A stretch of DNA of 7,686 bases from the NCBI GenBank assembly GCA_022361135.1, contig JAKSBM010000379.1, positions 1 through 7,686 on the forward strand. Reading direction: 5' to 3'. Within the stretch, counting starts at the first letter, position 1, and the number at the start of each line of letters is the position of its first letter. The notes beneath the pieces were generated by a model. That model did no database searches and had not been told where the DNA came from. It saw only the letters and a program-made list of their open reading frames with translations. This DNA comes from Desulfobacterales bacterium. GTDB lineage: Bacteria > Desulfobacterota > Desulfobacteria > Desulfobacterales > Desulfobacteraceae. Positions 6,488 to 7,686 of the stretch are shown in pieces. The translations under genes were made by a program, and so were the position numbers.

Positions 6488-6491
6488 TAAA

Positions 6492-7686
6492 CTATTTATC
6501 GGCCCGGCGTTTCAATTCCGCCACCCGCAGGCGGTAGGCCGTGTACCGGGCCAAAAGGCCCATGGCCTGGCTGCAGGAATTAAAGACCGGAATACCCGCC
6601 CCCCGCAGGGCCTGGTTAATGGGCTGGTGGGGGATGCCGGCATCGTTGAAGACCACCACGGGTTTGGGGGACGCTTCGATCAAGCCGGGCAGGGTCTTCA
6701 CCAGGCTTTCCGGCCCGGCCAAAAACCCCATGGGATTATCCGGATCCGGCGTGGCCGAGGTGGCCGGGGCCAGGGAGCCCACCGAGGTGACCAGGGCGTC
6801 CACCCCGTCATCGGCGGCCAGGGCGTCCAGCACACCGGTGTAAACCGGATCCGGTGCCCCCGGTGTCAAATCCAGGGGATTGCGGATATCCATAATCTCA
6901 CTGAGACCGCATTGGTCAAATAGCTGGGAAATGGCCCCTTGGGTTTCGGGGCTGAATCGGGCCAATTCCAGGCAGGAATCCTCGGTCTGGAGGGAATCGG
7001 CAATGCCCACGGTTTCAAACCCGGCCGGGCTGATTCCGGCGATGCGACTGCCCTGGACGGCCTTGCCGTTGAGGTGGATGGCCAGATTCACCAGCCCGTC
7101 AAATTCTTCATGGCTTTCCGTGACCAGGGCCCCGGCCTGTCCCAGACAGGAGGTACAAACCATGTAATCCCCGGCAACACTGGCGGTGTGGCCCGAGGTG
7201 GCGGTCTTCCCCTCCGGGGTTCGGCCACTCTTGTAAACAATGACCTCCTTCCCGTTTTCCACGGCCATGCGGATGCCCCGGCAGGCGTGGAGGCCGTCCA
7301 GATCCTTGAACCCTTCAACATAGACGGCAATGATGCCCACATCTTCGGCCCGGGCCAGGTAGGTGATGAAATCACCAATGGTCAAATCCATCTGGTTGCC
7401 CACGGTGATGTTATAGGCGGGATCCCCGGCCACCATGTCGGTCATGCGCACCAGGGCAAAGGCACCGGATTGGCTCACCAGGGCCAGGTTCACCGGGGGT
7501 AGATCCCTCCGCTTGGGGGATACGACCTCGGGCACAAAAAAGGTCTCCATGCCCCCTGGACGGGAAATCATGCCCAGGCAATTCCCCCCCAGGAAAACCG
7601 GACCGCCGTCGGCCTCGGCATGGGCGGCCTTGATTTTTTGGATCACCTGCTCGGCCCGTTCCCGGGAGGCCTCGGTCTCCCCCATT
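6492..7686 (-). CDS. NDP-forming acetyl/acyl-CoA synthetase alpha-type protein, 5' end outside window
   Basis: Proteins of this family interconvert acyl-CoA, ADP or GDP and phosphate with the free acid, CoA and NTP, via a phosphohistidine. The visible 397 residues open in the tail of the CoA-binding domain: GGNCLGMI (33-40) corresponds to the family GPNCLG motif. The succinyl-CoA-synthetase-like flavodoxin domain follows, with SQSGA (71-75), VGNQMD (95-100), Y-V-E (122-124) and SGHTASVAG (164-172), where His166 is the probable phosphorylated histidine. NPLDLT (269-274) begins the last domain, which ends with the usual GIPVFNSCSQAM pattern (364-375). The ATG at 7685 is probably internal, because the first ~120 family residues are missing; the true start lies right of the window. 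No ATP-grasp (beta) domain follows the alpha part, so it must be N-terminal, separate or absent. Acid specificity is unknown. A CoA-binding, protein-acetyltransferase-like relative without synthetase activity is a less likely alternative. Confidence 0.88.
   Translation of the reverse strand, partial: MGETEASRERAEQVIQKIKAAHAEADGGPVFLGGNCLGMISRPGGMETFFVPEVVSPKRRDLPPVNLALVSQSGAFALVRMTDMVAGDPAYNITVGNQMDLTIGDFITYLARAEDVGIIAVYVEGFKDLDGLHACRGIRMAVENGKEVIVYKSGRTPEGKTATSGHTASVAGDYMVCTSCLGQAGALVTESHEEFDGLVNLAIHLNGKAVQGSRIAGISPAGFETVGIADSLQTEDSCLELARFSPETQGAISQLFDQCGLSEIMDIRNPLDLTPGAPDPVYTGVLDALAADDGVDALVTSVGSLAPATSATPDPDNPMGFLAGPESLVKTLPGLIEASPKPVVVFNDAGIPHQPINQALRGAGIPVFNSCSQAMGLLARYTAYRLRVAELKRRADK

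Overview
The window is GC-rich and densely coded, with codons mostly ending in C or G. It reads as ordinary chromosome of a motile diderm bacterium. A dCache chemoreceptor, an NDP-forming acyl-CoA synthetase-type protein and the overall codon style suggest a Desulfobacterota (Desulfobacterales-like) organism. That placement is inference: there is no rRNA or marker gene here to settle it. I see no mobile element, CRISPR array, tRNA or rRNA.

Left part (1-3532, + strand): a thiamine uptake operon. The window opens inside the 3' end of a TPP riboswitch, followed directly by a strong intrinsic terminator (27-66) that forms its likely expression platform. Behind it come thiB (substrate-binding lipoprotein), thiP (fused two-domain permease) and thiQ (ATPase). 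thiB and thiP overlap by 25 nt, and thiP and thiQ overlap by 1 nt (TAATG). Together they form a complete ABC importer for thiamine or its phosphates, expected to be off when intracellular TPP is high.

Middle (3537-5540, - strand): a full-length methyl-accepting chemotaxis protein with TM1, a periplasmic dCache sensor, TM2, HAMP and an MCP signalling domain. It converges on thiQ with only 4 bp between the stop codons. Upstream of its start lies about 580 bp without a convincing gene. This gap holds a near-consensus sigma70 promoter pointing at the receptor gene (5913-5940), a leader of about 365 nt containing a terminator-like hairpin with a U-run (5657-5704) and other hairpins, and the terminator of the next gene (5982-6025).

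Right part (6124-7686, - strand): a 72-residue S4-domain RNA-binding protein of the YbcJ/COG2501 family, and upstream of it the 3' portion of a gene for an NDP-forming acetyl/acyl-CoA synthetase alpha-type protein, cut by the right edge.

Most of the window is well explained by known families. The least explained part is the long, structured, possibly attenuated leader of the chemoreceptor gene. I did not find a clearly new multi-gene system.
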